A DNA stretch of 64,000 nucleotides from Reticulascus tulasneorum (taxonomy: Eukaryota > Ascomycota > Sordariomycetes > Glomerellales > Reticulascaceae), in the NCBI GenBank assembly GCA_001557505.1, contig LSAX01000001.1:2356001-2420000 (forward strand), in the 5' to 3' direction. The notes beneath the pieces were generated by a model. The model ran no database searches, was not told the DNA's origin, and worked only from the letters and a program-made list of their open reading frames with translations. Positions within the stretch are counted from its first letter, which is position 1; the number at the start of each line of letters is the position of its first letter. The position numbers and the translations under genes were made by a program. Below are positions 1-12,616 of this stretch, in pieces.

Positions 1-3000
1 ACTGCTCATGTGGGCATATTCGTGTTCTCTCAGATATTCCACGCTCCTGTTATACGCGACAGGGGGAGGCGGCGGGGGCTCACGAGGAGGCTCGCATACT
101 GGAGGTCAGGATTAGCTTCTGACCGAAATGCTGTTTTGGGACAGCATCTGAAGGAACAAAATCTTACCGGATGAAATGGTCAGGGAGTGGAGGCACCGGA
201 GTGTGTTTGGGTCCAGGTCGAAAGGATTCGTCCCCTCCATCTCGAAGCTGATCTGCCACGGCGGCTACCCGGGTTGAGCAAATTTTGGTCGTGGAGAGGC
301 GAGCAGAGGGCAGCACTTCAAGTCTGAAGCCAGACAATTATATGCCGGCCCTTTAGCTTTTTTAAAGGAACCCGTGAGATGCTCCAAAGGTAAACTGGCA
401 ATACGAAGGAATAGGTTGGAGAAGAAAGAAGAGAAAGTCCAGAGCAGATGTGCTGGAGGTGGCCTACTTACCCGCTTCGCTTGGAATAGAGCCATTCTCC
501 TCCCCCCCATCTGGACCCGATAGCTCGGTTCAGACGTGAATGGAACTTCATTTTAGCGTAGGAAGATTTTACAGAATAGCCGTAAATATCGGCACCACCG
601 CGACGCCGGCGTCTCCACCAATGCTATCGAAACCAGACGTGCCAGGTTGGAAGATCTTCACGACGTCGACCTGTAGCATCTCGACCTGTAGCATCTCGAC
701 CAAGCCATCCATTTCTGCGCTTGCTTACTGTACCACAGGATTCTCCATCTGGTAGAGGAGGACTGTAACTATTCCCAGTTTGGGTGCGCTTGCGACCCAT
801 CAGGACGCGAACGGGAGAAAGATGGTGGGCCGCGCTGACCTGTTGGAGTATCTCCAACCAACGAAGCGAATTCATCTCGGCTGACTTGACTCTAGCCTGC
901 CTGCAAGAAGATAACACGAAGGCATCCAGCAGCATGTTACAGTCTAGAAACAAGTTGCCTTCATCCGCAGCGAATCACACATTTTCTGTGTGATATTGTG
1001 GCTTGCTAATGATCAGCAGCTCGCAACCAACAACATCATGCATTAACAATAGTGGCCAGTGCTTCGTGCCAGATAAACTGCAGGCTCCCAGATATGGCTT
1101 AAGTCAGTTCGACGTGCAGTCGGTGCCAGTAATCTCGAGCCAGATACACGAGAAACTGGGGAATCTAGACCGTGAAAAGACGACAATGCATAGATGAGAA
1201 ATTGGAGAGAGTGCGCGAAGGCAACAGAGGAGGTCTGCGGATCCCAGGGTGGGTAGGGTGGCAGACCCTGCTGATTGGTGACCGGCTCATACGGAGGATC
1301 GCGGCAGGATCCCGCTACCAATAGCCACGTTGCCACGAGGGTTCTCTCTTGATAAATAGAGGCACGAAGATTGCGTATACTACATCCGACTCTCCCCAAG
1401 TGGCGGGGATTTAGGCGCTTGTGAGCCGCAGACGCCTCAATATCGACCCGCAGCTTCTGAAAGTAGTCTGCCTCTCGGAACCCCCTCCTCTAGCCAGAAC
1501 TGGGAAGTCGGAGATGGCCTTTTGCAGTTGGGACTAGAGAAGGTCGCGAAGGATCCCCGGAGAGTTTCCGCCACTTGGAATGGCCACGTATATCACTGAT
1601 ATATGGCTGATATGCCCATCAGGGTCACTTGGGGGCTCGAAGGCAAGGGGAACCGACGGTAAGGTAGTCACCGACGCGGAAAACCGGCATGAAGTAAGAA
1701 GCCCCGAGATGACCGTCATTAAGGAGTAGTGTAGTTCGGAACTGTAGATGGAGTCCCGCGGTGCGATGCCGTAGGTCGAAGATGCCGTTCGCCAAGCCCC
1801 GCCAACGCGGTGTCACCCTGAGGTGGTGAGATCAAAGATGGCGGCCCAATGAAGACACCCAATCCATCTGTCGGCCACACCTGGAGCGTAGTAACCAAAG
1901 GGCTGCGATACTGCAACCAGTACGCGATGACATAGAGGCAGATGTCGGCCGATAGAAGCTGTCCAACGATGGGCGGGAAGATGAGGGGGGTTCCATCGAG
2001 GAGAAACCCACCATTCCAACCCAGTTCTTCCCGGGAAAATATTTGGAGAAAGCGCTCAGTGCCGGAGGCACGGCCTCAAGCGTACGTGCGCTCACAGCAG
2101 GAGGTGCCAACCGTGCTCGAGAAAAGTGATGAAGGAGCAGTGCATCTCGGATGTGAGCGACCGAAACCGGTCGAGATGTACTACGTAGTAGCACGATACG
2201 AGGGCATCGCGGCCACTCGCAGTCCATGCAGTCCACGTGCAATCCCAAGCCCTATTAAATAGGGCCCACTGGACCCCAAGTCGCAGTTTTGGGGGCCGAG
2301 ATGGTCGAAAGGAGGGGTGGTGGTGGGCGCCGAACAGCTGGGTGTGTCTTCTAAGATTTTAGTAACTTGTTTATCGAATCGTTGAAGATTGGCGCTCGGT
2401 AAAACTCTAATGAAATTTTGACAAATTCAATAACCTCATTGTATTATTTTCTGATATTTCTTGAAAGCTTCAGTTGATACCAGACTCCTCGTGCTTACTC
2501 ATAAGGTATGTAGTACAGAATACATTGGCAGTCTGAAAAGCGATCGCTTTGGACTGGCCCCCATAACTGGCCCTATACGCCGGACATCCCAGCACTTGTC
2601 CACTACTCATAGGCACTAAATAACCCCTACTTCCAAACTTCCAATGGAAACCCCGCAGATGGCCCAGATCAGCTCTCGTCAAGCACTAGCACCACCACAC
2701 CCGCCACCACCACCGGACGTCCTCTAGACTAATTACGTGCTAACGCCCAAGGCAATTAGGGTAGTTTTACAATGGAAGCCTTCCATCGCCAGCTGAGTGC
2801 ACCTAACCCACGGCGGGGACGCTTGGGCCATGCTAAGCCGGGCTGCCTGAGATTCGCGACGCTGACACTCCCCCTTCTCCTGGTTTCACCTTCAGGATGT
2901 CAGGAGCTCGCTGGGGGCTGTGTCCAGCCAGCTCAGTTCGTATCCAAAATGTCAACCCTCGTCGCTCGCTCGGAAACAACGGCAGCAAGGGAGATGCCAG

Positions 3001-3821
3001 TCCACCGGAAGCGAAGACGTCCGGCCAAACATTCTGCCCCCTCCACAGCCAATGGAGAGCCCCTGGCACTGGACGTCTAGATTCCCGAGTAACCCAAAAG
3101 TTGAGATCCTTATCTACAATCGCTGTTTTAGATCTGCCCCTTGTCCATGCTTCCCTCCCGCCGGCCAATGGTGTGCGGCGGCCGCGTTAAGCTTAAACCT
3201 CAACTTGCAATGCGCCAGGAGAACGGCTGAGCTACCCACGGATGATCGGCTTACACTAGATCGGGACTACGAATAAGGTAAGGCACTAGGCAGTAGTAGT
3301 CGTGGATCAATCTGGTCAAGAGATGCCGTTCGTGCAAACGAGATTTGTGCTAACAGATTTTGTACTCTTTGACTAGCTATGCGCAAGACCGACTACTCCT
3401 GGTATCATCTGTATCGTCCGGTTCCGTCGCTATGTACAGCTTCCTGAGTACGGGTTTCCTTGATGAACCACGCTCTGCCTCTCCATCTCTTTCTCTGCTG
3501 CGCCTCTTGAACAATCAACATTATTTACTAGGTGAAAAGAAATGGCAACCGTGTGCCTCTGATTCGGACAGACATCTCGGCCGTCCCGCCCACCCGTAAT
3601 AGGGCGGCCATGTGGACGAGCCGCGAGCCATGCATTAATTCCAGGGGAATCCAAGCCCCTGTACCCCCCAACGCCGAAAAGTCAAATAGTCGTGAACCCG
3701 TTTGCGGCAGCGCTGCTTGACACACGAAGCGGGAGGTGTCCAGAGCCGTGGTCTTTCCAACCACTTCTGCTCCGCCCAATCAAAAGTAAAGAATCAACTT
3801 GTGCCTTATGCCAAGGACCCT
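1..3821. other. Gene-free stretch
   Basis: I find no supportable gene. Open frames are short (up to about 140 codons), overlap on both strands and show no recognisable motif. A hydrophobic minus-strand stretch near 1740-2000 has no good start or spliceable continuation. The only structure I can point to is a small tandem duplication at 671-700. The last few hundred bases probably hold the 3' end of the SOD-like gene that starts at 4693 on the minus strand. Confidence 0.5.
671..700. repeat. 15-bp tandem duplication
   Basis: The unit CTGTAGCATCTCGAC occurs twice head to tail (671-685 and 686-700). It sits in non-coding sequence and looks like a simple local duplication. Confidence 0.85.
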
Positions 3822-4693
3822 TTAGAGCGTGAACATGACTGCCGCAATGGCAACCATCAGCAGCGTCAATGGCACGCCGCTCGTAGAAGCAGCACCTGGG
3901 AACGGCTCGAAGCTTCTTGTGGGTGAGGGCGCTCCGGTTCCGGTTGCGTGGCCACTCTCTGTGCAGTTATTGGGGTAGCTGGGAGTCGGCTTGACTCCGG
4001 CGACAAGCTTGAAGTTGGCGCAGCTAATACGGGTCTTGTTCGCAAAGTGGAAGACGAAGCTTCGGTTTCCGAAAAAGGCTCCGGGACCTTCCAAAGTAGA
4101 TACAAAGTCGTCGATATACGTAGCCTCATATGGGTCGATGGTGCCGTCCAAACCGCCGTGCTTGCCGCTCAGATCACCAACTTGGCAGCTCGCGAAGTTG
4201 CTCTTGTCGCATGGTGTAGCTTCGCCACGAATGAAGGGGTCAAGATGCGCAAGCGTTTTGGTGCAGTTGCCGTCCTCTGGGACGGGTCCGACGTGTAGAT
4301 GGTACGCTTTGGTCCAGGTTAGCTGCTGAGCGCCAAGACGGGTAAGGTGTCTTATGACGGGGTTGCCTTACAGAATGGTCCACCTTCCTTGGGAAGATTC
4401 TCAAACTTGACCTTGAACTGAACTCCCTCCCCACTGATGGGCGCGGTGGCGATGATTGAGCCTTTCACATTTCCGTCCAGGGATCCGGCTTTGAAAAATG
4501 GTTGTTCCGGCAAGACAGCTTCGTAGACCACTCCGACTGGATTGTTGGTAGTGACAACGGCATCACCGAGAGCCTATATAGATGTCAGTGAGTGGTCTAG
4601 CATTGGAAGGTGGCAAGTCAAACATACACCAGTGTCTTGTGCTACAACGGCGGCGGCCGCAGAGAGCAGCGAGAAGATGGCGTTGGAGCGCAT
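3822..4693 (-). CDS. GPI-anchored Cu-only superoxide dismutase-like protein
   Basis: Likely extracellular cell-surface superoxide dismutase of the fungal Cu-only type, converting superoxide to peroxide and oxygen. Exons are 4693-4628, 4573-4372 and 4306-3822, giving 250 aa; both introns (54 and 65 bp) keep frame. Residues 1-19 form a signal peptide (MRSNAIFSLLSAAAAVVAQ). The Cu-site motif HLH is at residues 92-94, a further His at 110 in AHLDP and the fourth candidate ligand His176 in FHF. Cysteines at 104, 122 and 130 suit a secreted protein. The C-terminus has a Ser/Thr/Pro-rich spacer and a final hydrophobic segment ending at the last residue, typical of GPI addition. The usual cytosolic zinc-loop spacing is not apparent, as in the Candida Sod5 group. 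It stands alone, with large gaps on both sides. The family call is firm; activity is inferred. Confidence 0.87.
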
Positions 4694-7600
4694 TGTGCAG
4701 ATTTTCAGGACGTTGTGAGTGCGTGTGGTGAGAGAGGGTCGGATGCTGGTGCTTGGGATGACTGTGCGTGGGAGAGTCGGATGGGGGGTCTCTCGAGGGT
4801 CCTTATATGATCCTATGGTTCTCAGAGCGGCGGAGACGAAAAGAGGATGTGCTTTACTTCGCAAACGAGTGTAATAATAAGACAAGATACTGGAAGATCT
4901 GCAGATGGTATGTGGGAGGGCTGTATATCTTATAACCTTGGGGCGGGATGGGTCAAGGCAAGGCAAGGTACGGACTGCGGATGTAAGGCAGGCCAATATC
5001 AAGGAGCCGCTCTGTCCGTGTGGAGGTGTGGAAGCTTTATTAGACAGGGAGCGGGAGCCGAAAGATCTGATGCGTACGGAGTAAATAAGTGATGAGTGTA
5101 ACTACGCGTATACATACCTCTGAGGGTACCTTGCCTATTGGTACGTAGTACGGAGTCTACATACATTTACGTATAATTACGGGTAGAGCAGAGCACAGAT
5201 TGCCTGGCCTCAGGTAGGGGCAAGCCCAAGCAAAATGCAGGTACCTCGCATCGTGCATGCCTTGGGCCGAACTTGGGGGAGGCGGGTGCGGCGTGATGAA
5301 TCACTGGTGATCTTAGTATCCTTCAAGTTCTCCGCAAGCAGTCGACCAGCCAGGAGTAACTTGCCGAGACAACCCACAAAGGCCAAATCATGCCTGATTA
5401 GGACTAGAATAAGCCGCAGCACTCTGGGGCGTTCCTGAATCACAACTCTTCCCTCTGTTGTTACTGGTCTTTGAGTGTCTTCGCTGGGTGGTGGTTGGGA
5501 ATGGGATGGGCGGATTTGAATCAATATTCCCCACGCTGTCGACAATTACAGTGTGCAATGAATGAGCGAGCGACACTGACTAACCTACTTTACCCTGAGC
5601 TGACCAAAAGATCCCTGAAGCGCATGTGCATCCATCATCCCTGGACAGGATCCTTCCTTTATCCGAACAAACGAGTGAGCGAGCGCGCGCACAGAACGGG
5701 GGTCCGACTCGCATCCGTCCACCACCATAGATCTCTCTGCCCCTCTGCGAATGACATGGAGTCGCCCTGCATCCAAGCGCTGCCGTTGTGTGCCTCAGAA
5801 TCTGCTGACAGGGGCAACCGCGCAGGACAGAACCAACAAGCCCAGCCCGGACGACGCCCGCCGCCCTGAGATGACGAGTTGCAGCTTGCTGGTCCTGAAA
5901 GACGAGGTTTCACGCTTGATCAAAGCCTCGCCATCCGAGCCGTCGGCTCGACAAGTTCCATTTTAGAGGTGTGGCCTGTGGGCCCGTCACCATCCAATCT
6001 CGCTCGCATTCTGTGGGACCCAGAAAGGCAAAAAGCATCCGGCATGGACGAATGCGACGGGAAAGTGAGTGACTGACATTGTACTTGCGTAAGACAGAAT
6101 TGAGTGGATTCTGATTCGCAGGTCCGTTTCTTCACAAGGCACAATGTGATGACATTGTGCCACATATTGCAGCACCGCTCATCATCATTTCAGAGCTCCG
6201 CAGTTGCTCCGTGAACAATTCCGCCTGTCTTGGGAGGGGGCACAGTCTGGGCAAAAGGAACCGGGATCCGAAAGATGGGGAATCACAGCGTACATAGTGC
6301 GTATTACAATAGGCTTTTGAGAACCAACTAATAAGTAACTAAAGTGCTGGAGGGGGAGGCTGGGGGGGCGGGAGCCAACCGGTACCTTACATATGGCGTG
6401 GTCACTTGCAGCGTCAAATGAGAATTTGATGCAGGTGGCCAATGCCCATGCTCCCCCCCTCTGTTGTGCCGTTTGGCCCAACATCAAATCACTGGAGGGG
6501 AGATATTCTTCCAAAGGGACGAAACAACTTTGAGCAACCCCCAGAGAAATTGCTCAGGGAACATCCGCTCCTGTTGCGCTGGCACCTGGCGCAGAGGAGT
6601 TTGAAGGAATGCAGCACTAGTCGCTTGATACAATCCTTGACCGGGGACTGCGCCTTGCCAAAGTAGACCCTGGAAACTTGCCACGAACTCTTACCATGTA
6701 AGTCGATCGTAAAAGCAATGCTGCGCTCGCTGCTCGACCCTGGTGACAAGAAAAGACGGTTCTTTCTTGGGGCGGTTGTAGGCGACTTTTGGCCGGAAAG
6801 ATAATGTATAAATTCATACAAAAATCACAATATCAAACTGCATTTTCATTACAATACTCAATCTGATATTCTGTCAACAGCTACTTGAATATCCAGATGT
6901 GCCACGGTCGGATTCTGTTCGAATTGGGCTTAAGCGTGGGATTGGTCGGGCTTGGTTTGGTTTCGACGCTCCTGTTTCCCGTGGCCTTCCATTGGCAGTC
7001 TGAGAGCCGCCAGACGCAGCTCCATTCCCATCACACGAATGCGAAGGCCTTGTTTGCCGCTAAAACATTGCGTTTCTCAGCTCCATCACATCACGCTCGT
7101 CCATCGTCACAAAAGTCATCACCGGCATCCCATTCTGACCAAGCAACAAGAATAGCTCTCTCGCTGCTTTGTAAATGTGAATAGCTGATGAGCGTCGTTC
7201 CGGATAAAGCAAGCACACTTGAGGTGCATGACACCTTAAGATTGCTAGTAAGAGAATCCGGCAACTCTTCCAGCCAAAGAGGATCCAGTCGGTTCGTCAT
7301 AGAAATCCATGGCCCCAAAAAAGGTCCAAAGGGAAGTGGAGGGAATGAATCAATTCCGGAAGGCTTGCTTCCAAACATTCTTGCAAGATCTCGGCACTGT
7401 TGCCGAACGCCTCGTTCCAGTGTTTTGTCCACCCCAGCCAACGCCTTGACGGATGTTTCTTCAGATGCGCCTAGTTGTTTCATGGCGCGGTGGCGTCTGT
7501 GCGTTCCTTTTGGCGTTTTGGACAACTGCTAGACCCTTGCGTTCAAGGTTGCTCCACCGAGAGAATGTCTCCGTGCTCCTGCGCAGGAGGCGGCACCGAC

Positions 7601-8537
7601 AACCATCCAGTTGGCCATGATTTCCGCCAAGTCTGGAGGACATCTCTTGGCATTTGGTCTTCGGCGCCCTGGTTTTTTCTTGTGATGAACTGCCAAGATG
7701 GCCTAGTGACATCAAAGCTATGCTATGCTATCAAGCGATCGTCGTTATCCATGCATCAGATAAAACAGCTCTGCTGACATTGAGCATCTATTGCCCTCAG
7801 GTGAGCGAATGGTCGTACCCTACAGGCCTACAACCCCATATCATATCACGTCTTGTATCTATGTCGCGTCTTAGTCTTCTTCCCATTACGGTCGCATCCC
7901 CCGTACCGACTTGGGAAGTTCTTCGGACGCTTGACCGTATCGTGAAGGCAATAGCATGAACTCCAAATGCCAAAGCATAAAGATCAACGGCGGCTCCGTG
8001 GCCTACGTTAAATCATATAGCAAAACCTGCCAATAGCCACTGTAACGCCGCCTTGGCCACGGAGCCTTCGTTGGGGAACTACCTACTTCCGGGACAGGCC
8101 TCTCCGTGGTTCTTGCAAGCCTCGGTGGCAGAGCTTATGCGTGTTCGTGGGGGAGGGGGGGGGGGCTTTTCGAAAATGGACAATGCCAAAATGCATTTCT
8201 AACGCTGACTCAAAGCAGGCAATCGATGAGCTGCGGGTAATGTCAATCCGCGAGAAGCCTTGGGGGTTTCAAACAACGAAGGCATCCACAATGAGCACCA
8301 GCCACTTTGGATGGCATCAGCCACAGCTCAACGCCGAGCCACAAATTGGATCAGCTTGTGGCCTCGAATTTCAGGCATTCCGATTGGACGTCACGATGGA
8401 GCTTGGCAAGCTGCAGCAGCAGCCTCAAGTCTCAACAGCATCATCGACGTCCATCCGAACGTCCAATCCACGAGCCCGTTCCAACAACGCCATCAACGCC
8501 GATACGGAGAGAGAAATCGCTCTCAACACTTGCAATC
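4694..8537. other. Gene-free stretch
   Basis: No gene is supported. The part next to the SOD start (about 4700-5200) is probably its promoter and is rich in TACGTA-like and GGTACC-like short motifs. A minus-strand frame at 7091-7525 is the longest candidate, but it has no recognised domain and its opposite strand is equally open. An inverted repeat at 7992-8066 and an 11-base G run at 8155-8165 lie just before the next gene. Confidence 0.5.
7992..8066. repeat. Inverted repeat with 12-bp perfect arms
   Basis: GGCTCCGTGGCC at 7992-8003 is exactly complementary to GGCCACGGAGCC at 8055-8066, with a 51-bp spacer. The match continues imperfectly outward (AACG with CGTT) and inward (CGTTA with TAACG after a small bulge). 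It could form a cruciform or be a remnant of a small inverted-repeat element. It lies about 470 bp before the V-ATPase subunit f gene. Confidence 0.7.
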
Positions 8538-8968
8538 ATGAAGCCCATCGTTAGTGCCATGCAAGCATGGCAATGGTACGTCTCGCTCTTCTTGTCTTCG
8601 CGCGCGAGAAATCTCCTACTTTTAAGCCTCACGTCGCCGCTGAAGATCGGCTAACACTGCTTCCCATCTAGCACGGTGATATCCGTCTTTGCCATCATAA
8701 TCCTCGGAGTCCTCGGTCTTCTCTTCAACAGCAATCACCACGAGCTTGTCGGGGGCGTCGAAGACCCGAAGAATGGTCCCGAGGTTGCAGCTACAATCTT
8801 CATCGCAGTGATGGTCTATACAGTGCGTCCTTCCTGATATTCCCTTTCCGACGACCCACCGTTCACGGAAACTAACTCCTGTTCTCACCATAGGGCTTCC
8901 TGGTATTCTGCGGCCTGCAAGGCTTCCTCCACATTCGGGAGAGCCGGCGAGGAGCGATCGCGTTGTAA
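8538..8968 (+). CDS. V-ATPase V0 subunit f (RNase kappa/YPR170W-B family)
   Basis: An 87-aa two-helix membrane protein that matches from end to end the small V0-sector subunit f of the vacuolar H+-ATPase (yeast YPR170W-B, animal RNASEK). Exons are 8538-8575, 8672-8822 and 8894-8968; all splice sites are GT-AG and the phases agree. Recognised features are the N-terminus MKPIVSAMQAWQC, a first hydrophobic helix (TVISVFAIIILGVLGLLF), the soluble loop with NHHELVGGVEDPKNGPEVA and a second helix ending in FCGLQGFLHIRESRR. The loop pattern NHE..VG...DP..GP.VA is the family signature. Length is right for the family (yeast 85 aa). The protein should sit in the V0 ring of vacuolar and Golgi membranes and help proton transport. 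Because no exon exceeds 151 bp, ORF-based gene calling would miss it. Confidence 0.93.
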
Positions 8969-11900
8969 CGATAGACGAATCGAGACGTAGAATATAGCGG
9001 CATCCCGGCGTTTTGGGTTTTATGTTATAGTATTGCAAGTGATGGTTTTGGCTCTCATTCATTTGAGGCGGATCGGTCAGAGTCTGGAATACGAAGAAGA
9101 GACCTCTCTTTGAGGCTCTTATGGTGGCGGGGACATTCTCTCCTAATGAGGAGATTCCACGTACCGATCGTGCACTGAAGAATTTTGTTTGTAGTAGGTT
9201 GTATACTCGAAACAAATTACCAGTGTCGGTTGCGAAGCCTTTGGTGCTGTGCTAGGGTCCCCCCAACGCAGCGGATCTGATGGCGATAACTATTCCGCCA
9301 AGATATATTTAGATTATTGTCTGCCTCCGACTGGAATTTTGAATCAGAACAAAGGACTGTTGCTGTCTCCCTAAGCCGCGCATGACCTCAATTACTCCGT
9401 GTCTGGGACTACCAGATCCCGGTGCCTACCGGTCTGATATAAACCCCAACACAGGACTAACATCTCAGCGTAGGGAACTGTGGAAGACTTGCGTAGGTAG
9501 TGCCAGATCATTGACAGCATAGCTGTCCAGACAGATGCATGCACACGAATTGATGGTCGCTAGTGTCTACCGTCTATCTGCGGGTGATACTCCTCACCGA
9601 AAGAGTGCTACAAACGACGAGTGCGCCCCGTTGATAGCTGGACCCAGACTGCTCGATCCGGCAGGGCATTCATCACAAAGGGAGCAGAGCCATCATGAGG
9701 TCCCAAGGGTAGCGGAAATAATATGGAAAGACATCTCTTTCTTAGTCGCTCCCTGTTCTTCTGAAGGTCAGCGCTCCTCAATGTTGGCAAAGGTTGCAGC
9801 GCAAAGCGTACAAATGTCCGTATAGTTGCATGCATGCGGTACCATTCTAACCACACATCACACTTTCAAGCTGCCCAGTGAACGAGTAATAGTTTGGCGC
9901 CAACAGGCAGCCGGAGTTTGGTGCAAGATCTCTCGCAATATCATTGGACATACAAGGGACAGAGTGAGAGCTCACATGCCTGTAGAAACCTTGTGGTCAG
10001 TCTTGTTCACATTTAGGAAAACGTGAGTTGGCGCAGGTGATGAGTCTAATGCGAAGATGGTATTTCTTCTCTCCTTGTGTATCTTGACCGGGTTACAGAT
10101 AGCTGGCAGTTCATCGATCCTTTATACAGATTGTCGAGGTCATTGATGTGCTCCATCCCCCTATCCCGCGGATGTAGTATGAGCTGTCTATCATATCCAG
10201 GCAGGCACATCGATGCTTCTGAATACCTGAGCTTCTCGAGTATTTACGTCTAGACTCTACCGAATAGTGAAGTATTCAGCAAAAAGCTGGAAGATTGGCC
10301 CGTTTAATGCTTCGCAGAGAGCATTTAGAGTCTCTACATACCTTTACATATAATATAATACGATGGCAAATACGGTGGCTGGATCATAAGAGCATATCTT
10401 GAATAAGGCGAACGGCTTGTCACAATACCTGCCGGAAGATTTGATATCTGTATTCATCAAGCACCAATTAGTTTCGAGAGTCTCAGCATGGCCACGGGCA
10501 CTTGAATCATACAACCGGATTCCTCCCAGCACATGATGGCCAGCCCTATGTATTCAGCCGGGCTAGTCAACGACGAGTTGATCGGAGTCGGGATGGTAGT
10601 ACGAGGCAGTCCGCATGTCTTGCGGTCCACCGCCAACCCTGACAGGTGCAAGTATCCAAATCGCTCGCGTTGGCCATCCATAGGCTGCGGTAGGCAGCCC
10701 TCACAGCGAAAGCAGGCAAAGCCGTCAATGTTTTGGCCTCGCGGTAAAGGACAGCGCCTCGACTGCAGCACACATCTATTGATGACAGCAATGCCACCAA
10801 GGTCAATGAAAGGCAATGAGCTATATCAAGGCCTCAAGGGTTGAGTAGCCAACGTACTTAGCTTCGTAATTTGGCCGGCTGGGCTTGAACTCCTGAAAGG
10901 CTTGGTGCTTGGTGCTTACCGCCCGAGTCCTATGTGTCATCCGTGAACAAGAACACAGTATCTCGTGTAAGAACCAACAGTACCGTCACAACGGCCATCC
11001 TGTCCCCATGGACCCTATTCGGATGCTCAAAGCACCAATTAACATGATCAGGTCTTCTGGTATACCCAGAGTATTCTGTGCACAATTGAGACTGGCACCT
11101 CGTGTGACACGGTTTCAAAATCGACACCTGTCACCTGTCTAACCACTTCCCTATTCCTCACCACCTCTCGATGACAATCCCCAGAACCCTGGCCGACGGC
11201 TTACTATCGAATACGTGCTACGATGCAAGGAAGACCCTGCGTCGGAGAGTTGGAGAGACAGCGATGGAGTACGCTCACGGGTCATGTTCCGGGCCAATGG
11301 CTGCCCGTCAAGTCCCACCAAACAGGAAAAGGGAGACCGTTCGCAACGCCACTTGTCGAAATGGCTGATACACTGTCATGATAGGCCCAGCCACGTGGCG
11401 CTAGCGTACTTTTCCCTCCAACCTGTCCAGGCTTTCCCATGGAGGAACGGTGGTATCGCGGGCATCCAGACCTACGACCATAGCCAAGTAGCTTTACACG
11501 TAACTGATCAAGAAATTGCAGGCATGTCGTAACCAGTATCACTGTTGTCGAAGACTCCAGACCAAACCCCGGAACCTTGCCGAATCTGGCCCCGCACAGA
11601 CGGGATCCACCGGGTACTACGGCGGGTCGTGATGATCATTGGTGATCCGCCTCAGGGGTCAAGCAGCCGACAGTCCGGCCTTGATTCGACACCCAGAGTC
11701 GAGGTCTGCCCTTGTGATCAACAGGGAATTAAAGGACGCTGAAGAGTGGTACGATGAAGTTGCACGCTAAGGTAGACTCGACGTGAATTGTCGCAGCGCT
11801 TAGTTGCTGCGACATTTTGCTAGTGCCCGTGACGGGGGACGATATCGGATGATTTGGGATTAGGAATGAACTGGTGACAACGAGTTCGGATGCAGCTCTG

Positions 11901-12616
11901 ATGTGTGTTTTGCTTTTCTGCAACGTTGGTCTTTGTGCTTCCTTTCTTTTTGTTCAAGCCATGTGTCGTCGAAACTGTGAGTCAATGCAGCTGAGACAGA
12001 GTTTCGATGGTAAAGTTCGAGCCGGAAACCTGGGCTGGTGGAAAGAACTAACGGAGATGAGAATACCTTCAAAAGTACCGTAGTTTTGTGTTTTAGTTTC
12101 AGTTGCATTTCTGCCGAGCTGGCTTCACACAAGCCAGATTCTGGCGTGTCTATCCTCCGCAGTAGGCGTTCGCACGGGCCTCGCTCGGATGGCTCTGTGG
12201 TCACGGCAGACATGTCACCCCGGCTAGCTCACCTGATCGACTCCAGATGCCGGCCTACTGCGTGAGAGGGACGCTATTTTAGCAGCAGTGGAGGATATTG
12301 TAGGGGGCAATGTCACGAAGTTTGCTCTCGCCATGGTTGGCTGTTCCTCGACGGAGTATCCTTGAGGAATGGGGATTTCACACTATTCCAGGTCAGGGCA
12401 CGGTCATAGCTATAGAATTTTGAAGCCAGGAAGCAATCTCGATCTCAGACGATATAAGCCAATGAAAACAACCTGCCCGATCAGGGGAATAATCTCAACA
12501 CACTGGTCCTGTGGAACCCATGGGTCCTTGACCTCAACCGAAACCTAAACTCCTCTTCGCCCCTAAAACAGTACTAGAAATAAGTACAGAGAAAGAAACA
12601 CATATTGTGATATCCA
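8969..12616. other. Gene-free stretch
   Basis: 3.6 kb without a supportable gene. No frame exceeds about 120 codons apart from an antisense shadow of the preceding gene, and none has a known motif or a plausible multi-exon model. I see no transposon domain, no long terminal repeat and no tRNA. Its ends probably contain the 3' untranslated regions of the two flanking genes, which converge. Confidence 0.5.

Noticed and set aside
1719..2248. Hydrophobic minus-strand stretch resembling membrane helices
   Set aside because: No ATG in the right frame, no splice model joins it to more helices, and overlapping frames compete.
3190..3240. tRNA-like GGTAGCTCAG on the minus strand
   Set aside because: No T-arm, no acceptor stem pairing and no A/B box spacing, so it is not a tRNA.
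7091..7525. 144-codon minus-strand frame
   Set aside because: The other strand is equally open (7188-7532) and neither product shows a known motif, signal peptide or helix pattern. It could be a fast-evolving gene, but the sequence does not show it.
8622..9215. 197-codon minus-strand frame
   Set aside because: It is the antisense shadow of the V-ATPase subunit f exons and their 3' region.
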